Source: DATJSJ01 sp035504175
GTDB lineage: Bacteria; Pseudomonadota; Alphaproteobacteria; Acetobacterales; Acetobacteraceae
Direction of reading: 5' to 3'
NCBI GenBank assembly: GCA_035504175.1
Contig: DATJSJ010000045.1
Location: 16,628 to 80,627, forward strand
Length of the DNA stretch: 64,000 nucleotides
Shown one piece after another: positions 16,200 to 28,713 of the stretch. The translations under genes were made by a program, and so were the position numbers. The notes under the pieces were generated by a model that was given only the letters and a program-made list of their open reading frames with translations, was not told the origin of the DNA and did not search any database. Within the stretch, counting starts at the first letter, position 1. Every line of letters starts with the position of its first letter.

Positions 16200-19034
16200 T
16201 CAGGCCGCGTCGGCCCGGCGCCGGCGCGGGGTGGCGGCCGCGGCGTCCGGCGCGGTCTCCTCAGGCGGGTCGAGAGCCGCCAGCAGCGCCTCGCGGAGCT
16301 GCGCCAGCTTGCGCTCGTTCTCGATCTTCAGCCCGAACACGTCCTTGACGTAGAACACGTCGACGGCGCGGACGCCGTACGTGGTGACATGGGCGGAGGC
16401 GATCTGCAGCCCCTGCTCGCTGATGGCCGCGGTGACGTCGTGCAGCAGGCCGGGGCGGTCGCGCCCGTTCACTTCCAGCACCGTGTGCGTGTTCGACGCG
16501 CGGTTGTCGATCACGACGCGTGGCGGCACGTGGATCACGCGCATGCGCGAGCCGAGCAGCGCCTTGGAGGCACGGCGAATCTCGGCGGCGAGCTTCAGCC
16601 GGCCGGTCAGCGCCTGCTCGATGACGACGTAAAGCCGCGCCAGCCGGTGCGGCGCATCGAAGGCGCCGCCCGCCGCGTCCTGGATCCAGAACGTGTCGAG
16701 CGCCATGCCGTTGGTCATGGTGTGGATGCGCGCATCGACGATCGAGGCGCCGGCGACGGCGAGCGCGCCGGCAATGTGACTGAACAGCCCTGCATGGTCG
16801 GCGGTGTAGACGGTGACCTCGGTCACCGCCCGGGCCGGCAGCGGCTGGGTGTCCACCGTGAGCGGGGCGCGTCGCGCCTCGGCATCGCGCACCAGCCGCG
16901 CGTGCCGCGCATGCGTCTCCGGGTCGAAGGACAACCAATAGCCGGCATAGCCCAGATCCAGGAAATGCTGGCGGGTCGCCTCGTCCCAGTCCGGCAGCAG
17001 CTCGGCCGCCGCCTGCTTCGCCCGCTCGACGCGCACGTCGCGCTCGGTGGTGGCGAGGCCGCCCGCCAGCACCTCCGCCACGCGGGTGTAGAGCTCGCGC
17101 AGCAGCGCCGCCTTCCAGCCGTTCCACACTTTCGGCGAGACGGCGCGCATGTCGGCGACCGTCAGGATCAGCAGCAGCTTCAGCCGCTCCGGTGATTGGA
17201 TCGTGTCGGCGAGGTCGAGGATGGTCTTGGGATCGTCGATGTCGCGCTTGAACGCGGTCTGGCTGAGCAGCAGGTGGTGCAGCACGAGCCAGGAGATCGT
17301 CTCGGTCTCCTCCGCCGAGAGCCCGAGCGTCGGACAGACCTCAAGCGCGATCTCGGCGCCGATCTCGGAATGGTCGCCGCCGCGGCCTTTGGCAATGTCG
17401 TGCAGCAGCGTTGCGACATAGAGCGCACGACGGGATTGCAGATCCTCGACCAGGCCGGAGGAGACCGGCGCCACTTCGGCAAGATCGCCGCGCTCCAGCC
17501 CGTTCAGCACGCGCACCGCCTCGATCGTGTGCTCGTCGACGGTGAAGACGTGATACGTGTCGAACTGCATCTGTCCGACGATGCGGGCCCAGTCCGGGAT
17601 GAAGCGGCCGAGGAAGCCGCTCTCGTTCAGGATGCCGAGCCAGCGCGCGCCGTCGGAGCGGATATGGTCCGGATCGCGGCCGCAAAGCAGGTCGAGGAAC
17701 AGCGCCGCCGCCTGCGCATCGCCGCGCAATGCGATGGCGCCGCGCATGTTGCGGGTCAGCGCCCGCACGGCGAGCGGGTGCAGCTTCAGATCGCGGTCGC
17801 GCGCCACCTGCAGCATGCGCAGCATCTGCAACGGCTCGCGCGCGAAGTCGCGGCCGGGAGCGAGGATCAGCTTGCCCTCGGCGAGCATGAACCCGTCCTG
17901 CACCAACGCCGCGTCGGTTTCCGCCGCCAGTGCCGGCGGCCCGAGGGCCGCGCGCACGATCGCCGGCTCCAGCACGCGGGTCAGCCGCGTGACCTCGCGC
18001 GCGGTCAGGAAGTAGTGGCGCATGAAGCGCTCCACCCCGTCCTGCCGGCCGTGCCGCGTGTAGCCCATGCGTGCACCGACCACCGGCTGCAGGTCGAAGG
18101 TCAGGCGCTCCTCGGCGCGGTCGGCGACGTAGTGCAGGTGGAAGCGCACGGTCCAGAGGAACGACCAGGACCGCCGGCCGAGCCGCGCCTCGGTCTCGCT
18201 CAGCAGCCCGCCGCCGGGACTGTCCGGCCCGACGAGGTCGCCCATCACCTTGGTGCCGAGCACGGTGCGGGACAGCCAGTACAGCGTCTGCAGGTCGCGG
18301 ATGCCGCCGCGGCCTTCCTTGATGTTCGGCTCGACCAGGAACGGCGTGTCGCCGTAACGGTGATGCCGCGCGTCGCGCTCCGCCTGCTTCGCCTCGATGA
18401 AGCCGGCGAAGCCCGCCTGGCGGCAGGCGGCGCCGTAGCTCTCCTCGAAGCGTTCGAACAGCGCCTCGTCGCCGGCGATCAGCCGCGCATCGATCAGCGA
18501 GGTGCGGATGGTGACGTCGCGCTCGGCCTCCGCCACGCATTGCCGCACCGAGCGCGTCGCGTGCCCGACCTTGAGGCCGAGATCCCAGAGGAAGTAGAGC
18601 ATGAATTCGACGGCGCTCAGCACGCGCGGCGAGGGTTCCGCATCGCGGCCGCGATCATCGGTCAGGAACAGCAGATCGATGTCGCTGAACGGCGCCAGCA
18701 TGCCGCGGCCGTAGCCGCCGGTCGCCACCACCGAGAGAGGCTCCGGTGCACCGGGCACCGCATCTTCCAGCGTGTAGCGATAAAGATTGGCGACCAGCCC
18801 GTCGATCAGCAGGCCGAGCCGGCGCGCCGCCTGCAGCCCGGTGAGGTGCGTCGTTTCGAACTGATGCCGGACATGGTGCTGAATGCGGGCGAGGTGGCGG
18901 CGAAAGGCGCCGAGTGCGACGTCGCGCGGCAGCGGCTGCTGGTCGGGTCGAAGCTCGGCGAGGGCGCGGGCGAGCACATCGGCCGCGTCTTCGGGAGCCT
19001 CGGGCAAAGGGATCGGTGCGAGCATTTGCGTCAC
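16200..19034 (-). CDS. glnD: Bifunctional PII uridylyltransferase/uridylyl-removing enzyme
   Basis: A 944-residue nitrogen sensor that adds UMP to PII proteins when glutamine is low and removes it when glutamine is high. The nucleotidyltransferase motif is GGYGRGMLAPFSDIDLLFL (106-124; Asp118 and Asp120 hold metal). The HD hydrolase motif is LLHDIAKGRGGDHSEIG in the middle third. Two ACT domains at the C-terminus (YTADHAGLFSHIAGAL and VNGRDRPGLLHDVTAAI) bind glutamine. The GTG start forms a GTGA overlap with the mutS stop, so it is translationally coupled to mutS; an ATG lies 9 bases inside. Confidence 0.96.
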   Translation of the reverse strand: MTQMLAPIPLPEAPEDAADVLARALAELRPDQQPLPRDVALGAFRRHLARIQHHVRHQFETTHLTGLQAARRLGLLIDGLVANLYRYTLEDAVPGAPEPLSVVATGGYGRGMLAPFSDIDLLFLTDDRGRDAEPSPRVLSAVEFMLYFLWDLGLKVGHATRSVRQCVAEAERDVTIRTSLIDARLIAGDEALFERFEESYGAACRQAGFAGFIEAKQAERDARHHRYGDTPFLVEPNIKEGRGGIRDLQTLYWLSRTVLGTKVMGDLVGPDSPGGGLLSETEARLGRRSWSFLWTVRFHLHYVADRAEERLTFDLQPVVGARMGYTRHGRQDGVERFMRHYFLTAREVTRLTRVLEPAIVRAALGPPALAAETDAALVQDGFMLAEGKLILAPGRDFAREPLQMLRMLQVARDRDLKLHPLAVRALTRNMRGAIALRGDAQAAALFLDLLCGRDPDHIRSDGARWLGILNESGFLGRFIPDWARIVGQMQFDTYHVFTVDEHTIEAVRVLNGLERGDLAEVAPVSSGLVEDLQSRRALYVATLLHDIAKGRGGDHSEIGAEIALEVCPTLGLSAEETETISWLVLHHLLLSQTAFKRDIDDPKTILDLADTIQSPERLKLLLILTVADMRAVSPKVWNGWKAALLRELYTRVAEVLAGGLATTERDVRVERAKQAAAELLPDWDEATRQHFLDLGYAGYWLSFDPETHARHARLVRDAEARRAPLTVDTQPLPARAVTEVTVYTADHAGLFSHIAGALAVAGASIVDARIHTMTNGMALDTFWIQDAAGGAFDAPHRLARLYVVIEQALTGRLKLAAEIRRASKALLGSRMRVIHVPPRVVIDNRASNTHTVLEVNGRDRPGLLHDVTAAISEQGLQIASAHVTTYGVRAVDVFYVKDVFGLKIENERKLAQLREALLAALDPPEETAPDAAAATPRRRRADAA

Positions 19035-21733
19035 GATAGTCCGGTTCGGCGATCAGTAACAGGATCGAGAGACCGCAAGCTGTAGAGTGCCTCCAGCGCC
19101 TCGCGCGGGCTCATCCGGTCCGGATCGAGCGCCGCGAGCGCCTCGCGCAGCGGATCGGCCGCAGGCGCCGCCTCGGGCGGATCGGCGGCGGCAGCCGCGG
19201 CGAACAGCGGCAGGTCGGCCGAGGCGGTGAGCGGTCCGCTGCGCTCCAGCGCCGCCAGCAGCTCCGCGGCGCGGCGCACGACCGGCGCCGGCACGCCGGC
19301 GAGCTTTGCCACGTGCACGCCCCAGCTTCGCCCGGCCGCACCCTCCGCCACCTCGTGCAGGAAGATGACGCTGCCCTTCCATTCCCGAACCCGCATGGTG
19401 TGCGGACGCATACGGGTGAGCGTGGTTCCCAGCCGCGCCAGTTCGTGGAAATGCGTCGCGAAGATGGTGCGCGCACGCACCTGGAAATGCAGCGCCTCCA
19501 GCACCGCCCAGGCGATGGCGAGCCCGTCCAGCGTCGCGGTGCCGCGGCCGATCTCGTCCACCACGACCAGCGAGCGCGGCCCGGCCTGGTGCAGGATGGC
19601 CGCCGTCTCCGTCATCTCCACCATGAAGGTGCTGCGGCCGCGGGCGAGGTCGTCGGCGGCGCCGACGCGGGAGAACAGCCGGTCGACGATGCCGATCTCG
19701 GCGAGCCGCGCCGGCACCGGCAGTCCGGCCTGGGCGAGAATTGCGATCAGCGCGTTCTGGCGCAGAAAGGTGGACTTGCCGGCCATGTTCGGGCCGGTCA
19801 GCAGCAGCACCCGGCGATCGGGCGAGAGGTCGCAATCGTTCGGCACGAACGGGTCGCTGCCGGCAAGCGCCGCTTCGACCACCGGGTGGCGGCCGGCCTC
19901 GATGCGGAACCGCTCGTCCTCGGCGACCAGCGGGCGGCACCAGCTGCCGCCGGCGGCGAGCCGCGCCGCGCCCTGCAGCACGTCGAGCGTGGCCAGCGCC
20001 CCGGCCGCGCCGGCGATCGCCTCTGCGTCCTGCAGCGCCGCCTGCACCAGCGTGTCGATCACCAGACGCTCGCGCCCGGCGGCACGATCGGCCGCCTCGG
20101 TGATGCGGCGGTCGAGCTCGGCGAGCTCGGCGCTGGCGAAGCGGGCGCCGTTCGCCATGCCCTGCCGCAGCGTCAGCTCCGGGTTGGCCTGCAGCCGCTC
20201 CACCGCGGCCGACGGCGCCTCGATCACGTAGCCGAGCTGCGCGTGGTGGCGGATCTTCAGGCTGGCGACGCCGTAGCGCTGCGCCAGGTCGAGCTGCATG
20301 GTCGCCACCAGCCGGCGGGACTCGTCGCGGAAGCGCCGCTCGGCGTCCAGTTCGGCATCGAAGCCGGGGGCGATGGTGCCGCCCTCGTCGAGGCGGGCCG
20401 GTAGCGTCTCGCCGAGCGCCCGCTGCAGCAGCGCCGCCAGCGCGGGCCCGCCGGCGAGCGCCGCGCGGGCCGCGACGAGCCCGGCGGGACCGTCGGCCGG
20501 CAGCGTCGATGCCGCCTCGCCGGCCGCCGCCAGCCCGTCGCGCAGGGCGCCGAGATCGCGCGGGGCGAAGCGGCCGAGCGACAGCCGCGCCAGCGCCCGG
20601 GCCATGTCCGGCGCCCGACGCAGCGCCGCGCGCAGGCGATCCGCCGCGGCCGGCTCGGCCAGCAGCCAGGTCCAGCCCTCCTGGCGCGCCGCGATCGCGT
20701 CCGGGTCGGTGAGCGGCGCCGAAAGCCAGGCGGCGAGCAGCCGCGCGCCGGAGGCGGTCAGGGTCCGCTGCACCGCGCCCAGCAGCGTGTGCCGTGCGCC
20801 CTCGCCGCCGGCGCCGGCATCGCGCGGGCGGGTGATCTCGAGGCTGGCGCGGGTCGCGGCGTCGAGCGCCATTACCCCGGCGCCACCCTGCGGCACCGGG
20901 CGCGACAGGCGCGGCAACTGCCCGGCCTGGGTGTCGCGCACATAGGCGAGCGCCGCGGCGGCGGCCATCGCCTCGCCGTCGCCGAAGCCGCCGAAGGCGT
21001 CGAGGCTGGCCGCGCCGAACGCCTCGGCGACCTGGCGGCGGGCGACGAGCGGCGGCGGCGGGGTCGGCTCCGGGCCGCGCCGTCGCTCCCAGTCGCCGAG
21101 CGGCAGGGCGGCGGGCGCCAGCAACTCCGCCGGATCGAGCCGGCCCAGCAAGCCGGGCAGATCGGCGCGGGGCAAAGCGAGGGTTTCGAACAGGCCGGTC
21201 GAGACGTCGAGCCAGGCGGCGCCGAGAGCCTCCGCGCCGCTCTCCACCAGGGCCAGCAGCAGGTTGGGCTGGCCCGCCTCCAGCAGCGCGTCCTCGGTCA
21301 GCGTCCCGGGCGTGATCAGCCGCACGACCGCGCGCCGGATCGGGGCTCGGCTGGCGCGGCGGGGCGGCTCCATCTGCTCGGCAACGGCGACGCGAAAGCC
21401 GCGGCGGATCAGGCGGGAGAGGTAGGCCTCCGCCGCGTGCACCGGCACGCCGCACATCGGGATCGGTGCGCCGGCGTGCAGGCCGCGGCTGGTCAGCGCG
21501 ATGTCGAGCGCGGTCGCCGCCGCCTCGGCATCGGCGAAGAACATCTCGTAGAAATCGCCCATCCGGAAGAACAGCAGCGCATCCGGATGCGCTTCCTTGA
21601 GCGCGAACCATTGCGCCATCGCGGGCGTCGCGCCTTCGGTCGCCGCCGGTCCGCCGCCGGCCGGGGCGGCGTCCGTTGCCGGCGCCGCGGCGGTCGGCCG
21701 GGCGGAGGGATCGGACGCGGGCGCGCGCTGCAT
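19031..21733 (-). CDS. mutS: DNA mismatch repair protein MutS
   Basis: A 900-residue mismatch-recognition ATPase. The mismatch-reading motif is GDFYEMFFADA (Phe61 and Glu63, equal to E. coli Phe36/Glu38). The ATPase has Walker A GPNMAGKST (647-655), STFMVEMTETA and Walker B LVVVDEIGRGT (Asp726-Glu727). The N-terminus carries about 25 extra Ala/Pro/Gly residues and the C-terminus a short acidic Ala-rich stretch before a final helix that may serve tetramer formation. It heads the mutS-glnD unit and is divergent from malic enzyme across a region with a large palindrome. Confidence 0.97.
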   Translation of the reverse strand: MQRAPASDPSARPTAAAPATDAAPAGGGPAATEGATPAMAQWFALKEAHPDALLFFRMGDFYEMFFADAEAAATALDIALTSRGLHAGAPIPMCGVPVHAAEAYLSRLIRRGFRVAVAEQMEPPRRASRAPIRRAVVRLITPGTLTEDALLEAGQPNLLLALVESGAEALGAAWLDVSTGLFETLALPRADLPGLLGRLDPAELLAPAALPLGDWERRRGPEPTPPPPLVARRQVAEAFGAASLDAFGGFGDGEAMAAAAALAYVRDTQAGQLPRLSRPVPQGGAGVMALDAATRASLEITRPRDAGAGGEGARHTLLGAVQRTLTASGARLLAAWLSAPLTDPDAIAARQEGWTWLLAEPAAADRLRAALRRAPDMARALARLSLGRFAPRDLGALRDGLAAAGEAASTLPADGPAGLVAARAALAGGPALAALLQRALGETLPARLDEGGTIAPGFDAELDAERRFRDESRRLVATMQLDLAQRYGVASLKIRHHAQLGYVIEAPSAAVERLQANPELTLRQGMANGARFASAELAELDRRITEAADRAAGRERLVIDTLVQAALQDAEAIAGAAGALATLDVLQGAARLAAGGSWCRPLVAEDERFRIEAGRHPVVEAALAGSDPFVPNDCDLSPDRRVLLLTGPNMAGKSTFLRQNALIAILAQAGLPVPARLAEIGIVDRLFSRVGAADDLARGRSTFMVEMTETAAILHQAGPRSLVVVDEIGRGTATLDGLAIAWAVLEALHFQVRARTIFATHFHELARLGTTLTRMRPHTMRVREWKGSVIFLHEVAEGAAGRSWGVHVAKLAGVPAPVVRRAAELLAALERSGPLTASADLPLFAAAAAADPPEAAPAADPLREALAALDPDRMSPREALEALYSLRSLDPVTDRRTGLS

Positions 21734-21745
21734 GGGCGTTATCTA

Positions 21746-21808
21746 GTATCCGATCGCGGCGAAGCGTGAGTCGCGTCGCGACCACGCTTCGCCGCGTCGA
21801 TCGGATAC
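21746..21808. repeat. Large near-perfect palindrome in the mutS-maeB intergenic region
   Basis: The arm 21746-21768 matches the reverse complement of 21783-21808 over 23 bases with one 3-base insertion, and the loop itself holds a perfect GTCGCG-T-CGCGAC stem, so the whole 63 bases can fold into one hairpin or cruciform. It starts 13 bases upstream of the mutS ATG. The rest of the 353-base gap shows no gene; a GGGAGG ribosome site sits just before maeB. Confidence 0.8.
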
Positions 21809-22086
21809 GCAGCGAATTGCTCTGTGCCGGGTTTCAGTGAAGGCCGGCGCGCGGCCATGACCGCCGGAGGCGGAGCCGCGGATGGCGTGAATCCTGATCT
21901 GAAAACAACATGCTATGCTGGGGTCGCCCGGCCGGGGCGGAGCGACCCAGGTATCGGGCCGGGGTCCGGCTTGCGATGCGGCGGGTTCCCCTGCCGCCGG
22001 GGCGCTGGTGTAATCGCCGGCAACGGCCGGTCGGCCGAGTCAGATGGCAGCCGGGGGCGCAACCCGCCGGCTCCTGGGAGGCAGCG

Positions 22087-24347
<2,261 letters not shown>

Positions 24348-24366
<19 letters not shown>

Positions 24367-25856
24367 GCGCCCGCGCCACGGTTGCGCCTGCCCGCGAGCG
24401 ATCGGACTCCGTCGCCGGTGCTCGCACGCGCCGAGAGCGTCGCGTGCAGCGCCACGATCATCAGCACCGACGCCATGCCCATCGGCCACACCAGCATGCG
24501 GACCATGAAGCGCGCGTGCTCGACCGTGTGATCGGGAAACAGCGGATACCACAGCAAGGGCATGGCCGCCGACAGGGTGAACAGGACCAGCGGCATTAGA
24601 TCGCGGCGCGCCCGGACGGTGACCAGGATGGAGACGACACCCTGCGCCGCGGTCGCCAATACGATGACATAGCGCCATCGCTCGGGAAGCGGCAGGATCA
24701 CGTCCAGTTTCCACCGCAGCGCATCCATGACGGTGCGCAGTCCGATGTGCTGGGCGACACCCCAGTCATGCGGGCGCGAGCCCATGCGCACCGCGAGCGA
24801 CTGCATGAAGGCGAAGAACTCATCTGGATCCACCGCGACCACGACGATCTGCTTGATCACCAGGATGGCCAGGAATCCGGTGCCGAACGCGACCATCGCG
24901 TCAGCAGGGCGCCGCCCCTCCTGTCGCCATGATCCCCGGCCGACGGCGCAGCCGACGATCAGCAGGACAGCGCCGGCCATCAGGGGCAGCGAGCCGATCA
25001 GAAACTCGAAAATGCACGTGAGCGTGCCGAACGCCGCCATGACGTATTCCATCCGGCCGATCGGCATGTGCTGCCAATCGAGGCAGCCACCGAGCAGCAG
25101 CAGCACGAAAAGCAGGATCATCGACGGCGCGTGCGAGAGAAGCGGCGCGAAGGCGGGCATCCCACAGGCGCAGAGCAGCCAGAGACCGATCACCGCGAAG
25201 CTGAGATGCCTGACGTGCGGCGGCAGCAGGGTAGTCGACGGCATCCGCCGCCCCAGACGCGCCGGTATGCCGGCGAGATTGACGAAAACGAGCCCGATCA
25301 CGAGCATGTAGCACAGGTCCGTGAGCAGGACGCGGGTACGCCGCGCACCGAGCGTCAGCACGGTGAGCGTCGCGAGCAACCGGTGACCGTGCAGGTAGCG
25401 GTCGTAATAGGCGACCGGAAAGGTCGCACGGCCCGTCAAGGCCCAGGCTCGCAACTTCGGACAGATCGCGGGCAGGCCGCCGGTCGCCCGTTTCGGCGAA
25501 TCGTTGCGGAACTCAATCGGCGCCAGCGGGGAGAGCGCGTTGCGGAACCGGTCCGATGACCGCAGTCCCACCATCAGGTAGATGAGGCATTCGTTCAGCG
25601 GATGGATTCCGGCCGCGCCGTGCGGATCGGGCGTATCGGTGACCGGGATTGCGCCGTCGGCGATACCGCGCGCGATGTTCGCACGCAGCCGGTTTGCATC
25701 GGTATGAATGGCGAGCCAGCCGGCGCCCAGCACCAGCGCGAATGCGATCGCGGCGACCAGCCAGGCTCGGGCAATGCCGAGAGCAAGCTGACGCAAAAAG
25801 GAAGAGCTTGCCGCGCAAGGCGGCGGCGTATCGGCGGCGGAGAATGACGGTGCCAC
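24348..25856 (-). CDS. Polytopic membrane protein of unknown function
   Basis: A 502-residue protein with one N-terminal hydrophobic segment (AWLVAAIAFALVLGAGWLA), a periplasmic loop of about 130 residues (conserved-looking HPLNECLIYL, AYYDRYLHGHRLLATL), then about nine further membrane segments. I recognise no family; a glycosyltransferase- or O-antigen-type membrane enzyme is one possibility but lacks a signature. The GTG start has an excellent GGGAGG eight bases upstream. Codon use looks slightly less GC-rich than its neighbours, and it interrupts otherwise metabolic genes, so acquisition by transfer is possible. Confidence 0.7.
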
Positions 25857-26051
25857 GTCACCGACCTCCCTATACGGAGACCGTTCCCGCCAGGCGTGTG
25901 CGACAGTATGTATCGACCGTCAGCTATCGGCACTTACCCGGTAGCGCAACATCATGCCAGCAGCGCAGGATTTTCGCCGCTCACGGATTGCTGAGGGGGA
26001 GCGGCAATCGGCCGAGGCGCCGGAGGGTCCGCGCCTACGATCGTCGGAAGC

Positions 26052-26894
26052 CTATTCCTCTTCCTCGCCGACCCCATGCAGCAGTCCGACGATCTGCCGC
26101 TTGATCGCGATGAATTCCGGCTCCATCACCATCGCCAGCGTCCGCGGCCGCGGCAGATTGACGGCGATGCTTTCCTGAATGCGGCCCGGCCGCGGGCTCA
26201 TCACCAGCACGCGGTCGCCGAGCAGGATCGCCTCGTCGATATCGTGCGTCACGAACAGCACGGTCTTGTGGTTGTGCTCCCAGACGCGCAGCAGCAGTTT
26301 CTGCATCGAGAGGCGCGTCTGGCTGTCGAGCGCGCCGAACGGCTCGTCCATCAGCAGCACTTGCGGATCGTTGGCGAGTGCGCGGGCGATCGCCACGCGC
26401 TGCATCATGCCGCCCGAGAGCTGCTTCGGGTAGGCTTCGGCGAATTGCGTGAGGCCGACCTCGTCGAGGTAATGGGCGACGCGCGGGCGGCGTTCGGCAG
26501 CGGGCATGCGCCGGCGCCGCAGCCCGAACTCGACATTCTCCCATACGGTGAGCCAGGGAAACAGCGTGTACGCCTGGAACACCATGCCGCGTGCCGCCCC
26601 GGGCCCGCGCACAGCCTCGCCCTGCAGGAAGATGTCGCCGTCGCTCGGCTCGACCAGACCGGCGACGAGGTAGAGCAGGCTCGACTTGCCGCAGCCGGAC
26701 GGACCGACGATCACCGCGAACTCGCCGCCCGTGACGTCAATCGAGACGGTATCGAGCGCCAGCACCGACTGTCCCTTGGGCAGATCGTAGCGCAGCGACA
26801 CGCGGTCGATCCGCAGCAGCGGCGGACCGAGCGGCGCGGCACCGCCAACCGGGCTCGGCGCACGATCCGTCAGCGCAATCGTCGTCTCCCTCAT
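26052..26894 (-). CDS. ABC importer ATPase, nitrate/sulfonate/taurine (SsuB/TauB) type
   Basis: A 280-residue nucleotide-binding subunit. Walker A is GPSGCGKSS (64-72), the Q-loop VFQAYTLFPWLTV, signature QLSGGMMQRVAIARAL, Walker B VLLMDEPFGALD and the H-loop FVTHDIDEAILLGDRV. The PWLTVWENVEFGL and DEPFGALD forms are typical of the NitT/TauT subfamily. The last of three importer genes on this strand, it begins about 10 bases after the permease stop. It powers uptake of a small anion or organic compound; the substrate is not predictable from the ATPase. Confidence 0.92.
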   Translation of the reverse strand: MRETTIALTDRAPSPVGGAAPLGPPLLRIDRVSLRYDLPKGQSVLALDTVSIDVTGGEFAVIVGPSGCGKSSLLYLVAGLVEPSDGDIFLQGEAVRGPGAARGMVFQAYTLFPWLTVWENVEFGLRRRRMPAAERRPRVAHYLDEVGLTQFAEAYPKQLSGGMMQRVAIARALANDPQVLLMDEPFGALDSQTRLSMQKLLLRVWEHNHKTVLFVTHDIDEAILLGDRVLVMSPRPGRIQESIAVNLPRPRTLAMVMEPEFIAIKRQIVGLLHGVGEEEE

Positions 26895-26904
26895 GCGCGG
26901 ATCC

Positions 26905-27723
26905 TCAGGCGGCCCAGGGCGCCAGCCAGCGGCGCAGCAGCGAGAAGATCTGGTCGGTGATCAGGCCGAGGATGCCAATGATCGCGATCGCCATGAAGAT
27001 CTGGTCCACCTGGAAGCCGCGCAGCCCCTGCATCGAGATGTAGCCGAGCCCGCTGGAGGCGGCGACCAGTTCGGCGACGACGAGATAGGTCCAGGCCCAG
27101 CCCATGGTGACGCGCAGCGTGTCGAGCACGCCGGGCAGCGAGGCCGGGCCGAGCACGTGCAGCACCGCATCGCGCCGGTTGGCGCCGAGCGTGTAGCTCG
27201 CGTTCAGCAGATCGCCGGAGACGTTGCGCGACACGTCGGCGATCATCACCAGTTGCTGGAAGAATGTACCGAACACGATGACGGTCACCCGCTCCTGCAG
27301 GCCGATCCCGATCCAGAGGATGAACAGCGGCACGAAGGAGGTGACCGGCAGGTAGCGGATGAAATTGGTCAGCGGCTCGACCGCGGCGCGCACCAGGCCG
27401 AACGTGCCCATCAGCAGGCCGACCGGCACGGCGAACAGCGAGGAGACGGCGAAGCCGAGCAGGATCACCTGCACGCTGGCCCAGACGTCGCGGCCGAGCC
27501 GGCCGTCGCCGGCCAGCCGCACGGCGGCGCCGATCACCTGGTCGGGGCTCGGCAGGAAGATCGGATTGGCGAGTCCGCCGTAGCAGGCCAGCATCCACAG
27601 CGCGATCACCAGCACCCAGACGCCGACGCCGGTCGACAGCGCGATGCCGCGCGGGATTTCGGCCTTGGGTGTGAGGCAGCGCTGCGCCAGCGAGCGCCGG
27701 CTGCGGGGCGGACTCGCCATCAT
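26905..27723 (-). CDS. ABC importer permease, SsuC/TauC type
   Basis: A 272-residue inner-membrane protein with about six transmembrane segments (first VGVWVLVIALWMLACYGG) and the EAA coupling loop DLLNASYTLGANRRDAVLHVLGPASLPGVLDTLRV that docks onto the ATPase. FLPSPDQVIGAAVRL near the N-terminus is a hallmark of the NitT/TauT family. The ATG directly follows the TGA of the binding-protein gene, so it is translated from the same message. Confidence 0.92.
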   Translation of the reverse strand: MMASPPRSRRSLAQRCLTPKAEIPRGIALSTGVGVWVLVIALWMLACYGGLANPIFLPSPDQVIGAAVRLAGDGRLGRDVWASVQVILLGFAVSSLFAVPVGLLMGTFGLVRAAVEPLTNFIRYLPVTSFVPLFILWIGIGLQERVTVIVFGTFFQQLVMIADVSRNVSGDLLNASYTLGANRRDAVLHVLGPASLPGVLDTLRVTMGWAWTYLVVAELVAASSGLGYISMQGLRGFQVDQIFMAIAIIGILGLITDQIFSLLRRWLAPWAA

Positions 27724-28713
27724 TCAGTGCGTGGTCTGCACGAAGTGCGGATCGACCACCTCGGGGTAGGTCACGGTGTCCTTCATCTTGCCGACCGCCT
27801 TCCAGATCTCGTTGCCGAGCTTGATGATGTCGTCGATCTGGCCCGGCTGCGCCGTGGTGCCGAGATACTTCACTGCCATCGCATGGTCATAGAAGCGCAC
27901 GCCCTTCTCCGCATCGGCGAAATCGGACGGCTTGGAGAGATAGCCGCCGACCCCCTTGGCCATGATCGCGTCGGCCTCCTTCGGATGCTGCTTGGCGTAT
28001 TCGACGGCGCGGAACACGCCGTCGACCAGCGCCTGCACGTCCTTCGGCTGGTCCTGGATCGTCTTGCAGGTGAGCTGCAGCACGTCGACGATCACGCCCG
28101 GGATCGACCGGCTGTCCATCAGCACCTTGCCGACATGCTTGGTCTTGACCAGGGTCAGGTTCGGCTCCCAGGTCACCGCCGCCGGCACGTGGCCGGCGAT
28201 GAAAGCGGCCGCCGCGTCATCGGCCGACATGTTGGAGAAGGTGATGGAGTCGAGCGGGATGTGCTGCTTCAGCAGCACGTAGGAGAACCAGAACTGCGAG
28301 GTCGAGCCCTCGTTGATCGCGACCGTCTTGCCTTGCAGGTCCTTCAGGCTGTTGATGTTGTCGCGCACGACGATGCCGTCGCCGCCGTAGCTGTCATCGA
28401 GCACGGTGACGGTCTTGAAGCAGAAATGCGGCGAGCGGTATTTCAGGATTTCGTCGATCGTGCTGGCGGAGCCGTTCATTCGCCCGGCCGCCTCCGCCGC
28501 CATGGCGAGCGCATTGTCGTCGACCACCTGCAGCTTCACGTCGACGCCGCCCTGCTTGAAGTAGCCGAGATCGCGCGCGAGGTAGAGCGGGCCGTAGCCG
28601 ACCCAGATCGTGTGGCCGATGGTGATCTCGCCGGCGCTGGCCGGTCCGGCCATGCAGGCGGCGGCCAGTGCGGCGCCGAGCGCCAGTCCGGACCGGTTCA
28701 GAAATCGCTTCAC
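27724..28713 (-). CDS. Periplasmic binding protein of the NitT/TauT importer (NMT1/SsuA-like)
   Basis: A 329-residue protein with a signal peptide ending ASA (residue 27). The mature part has the type II binding-protein pattern GHTIWVGYGPLYLARDLGYFKQGGVDVKL, SLKDLQGKTVAINEGSTSQFW and AAFIAGHVPAAVTWEPNL. Family members bind nitrate, sulfonates, thiamine precursors or similar; this one is not assignable. The GTG start follows GGAGGGGAG; the frame continues upstream but the hydrophobic leader begins here. It lies 103 bases downstream of the histamine-dehydrogenase-like gene on the same strand and may be co-expressed with it. Confidence 0.9.
   Translation of the reverse strand: MKRFLNRSGLALGAALAAACMAGPASAGEITIGHTIWVGYGPLYLARDLGYFKQGGVDVKLQVVDDNALAMAAEAAGRMNGSASTIDEILKYRSPHFCFKTVTVLDDSYGGDGIVVRDNINSLKDLQGKTVAINEGSTSQFWFSYVLLKQHIPLDSITFSNMSADDAAAAFIAGHVPAAVTWEPNLTLVKTKHVGKVLMDSRSIPGVIVDVLQLTCKTIQDQPKDVQALVDGVFRAVEYAKQHPKEADAIMAKGVGGYLSKPSDFADAEKGVRFYDHAMAVKYLGTTAQPGQIDDIIKLGNEIWKAVGKMKDTVTYPEVVDPHFVQTTH

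Noticed and set aside
19031..19034. mutS-glnD overlap as a novel coupling of repair and nitrogen sensing
   Set aside because: Adjacency of mutS and glnD is, as I recall, usual in alphaproteobacteria and needs no special explanation.
17196..19085. Long plus-strand frame across glnD
   Set aside because: It is antisense to glnD and lacks any family pattern, a common shadow in GC-rich coding sequence.
26052..28713. The NitT/TauT importer called as a sulfonate (ssu) operon
   Set aside because: No monooxygenase (ssuD/tauD) is next to it, so the substrate was left open.
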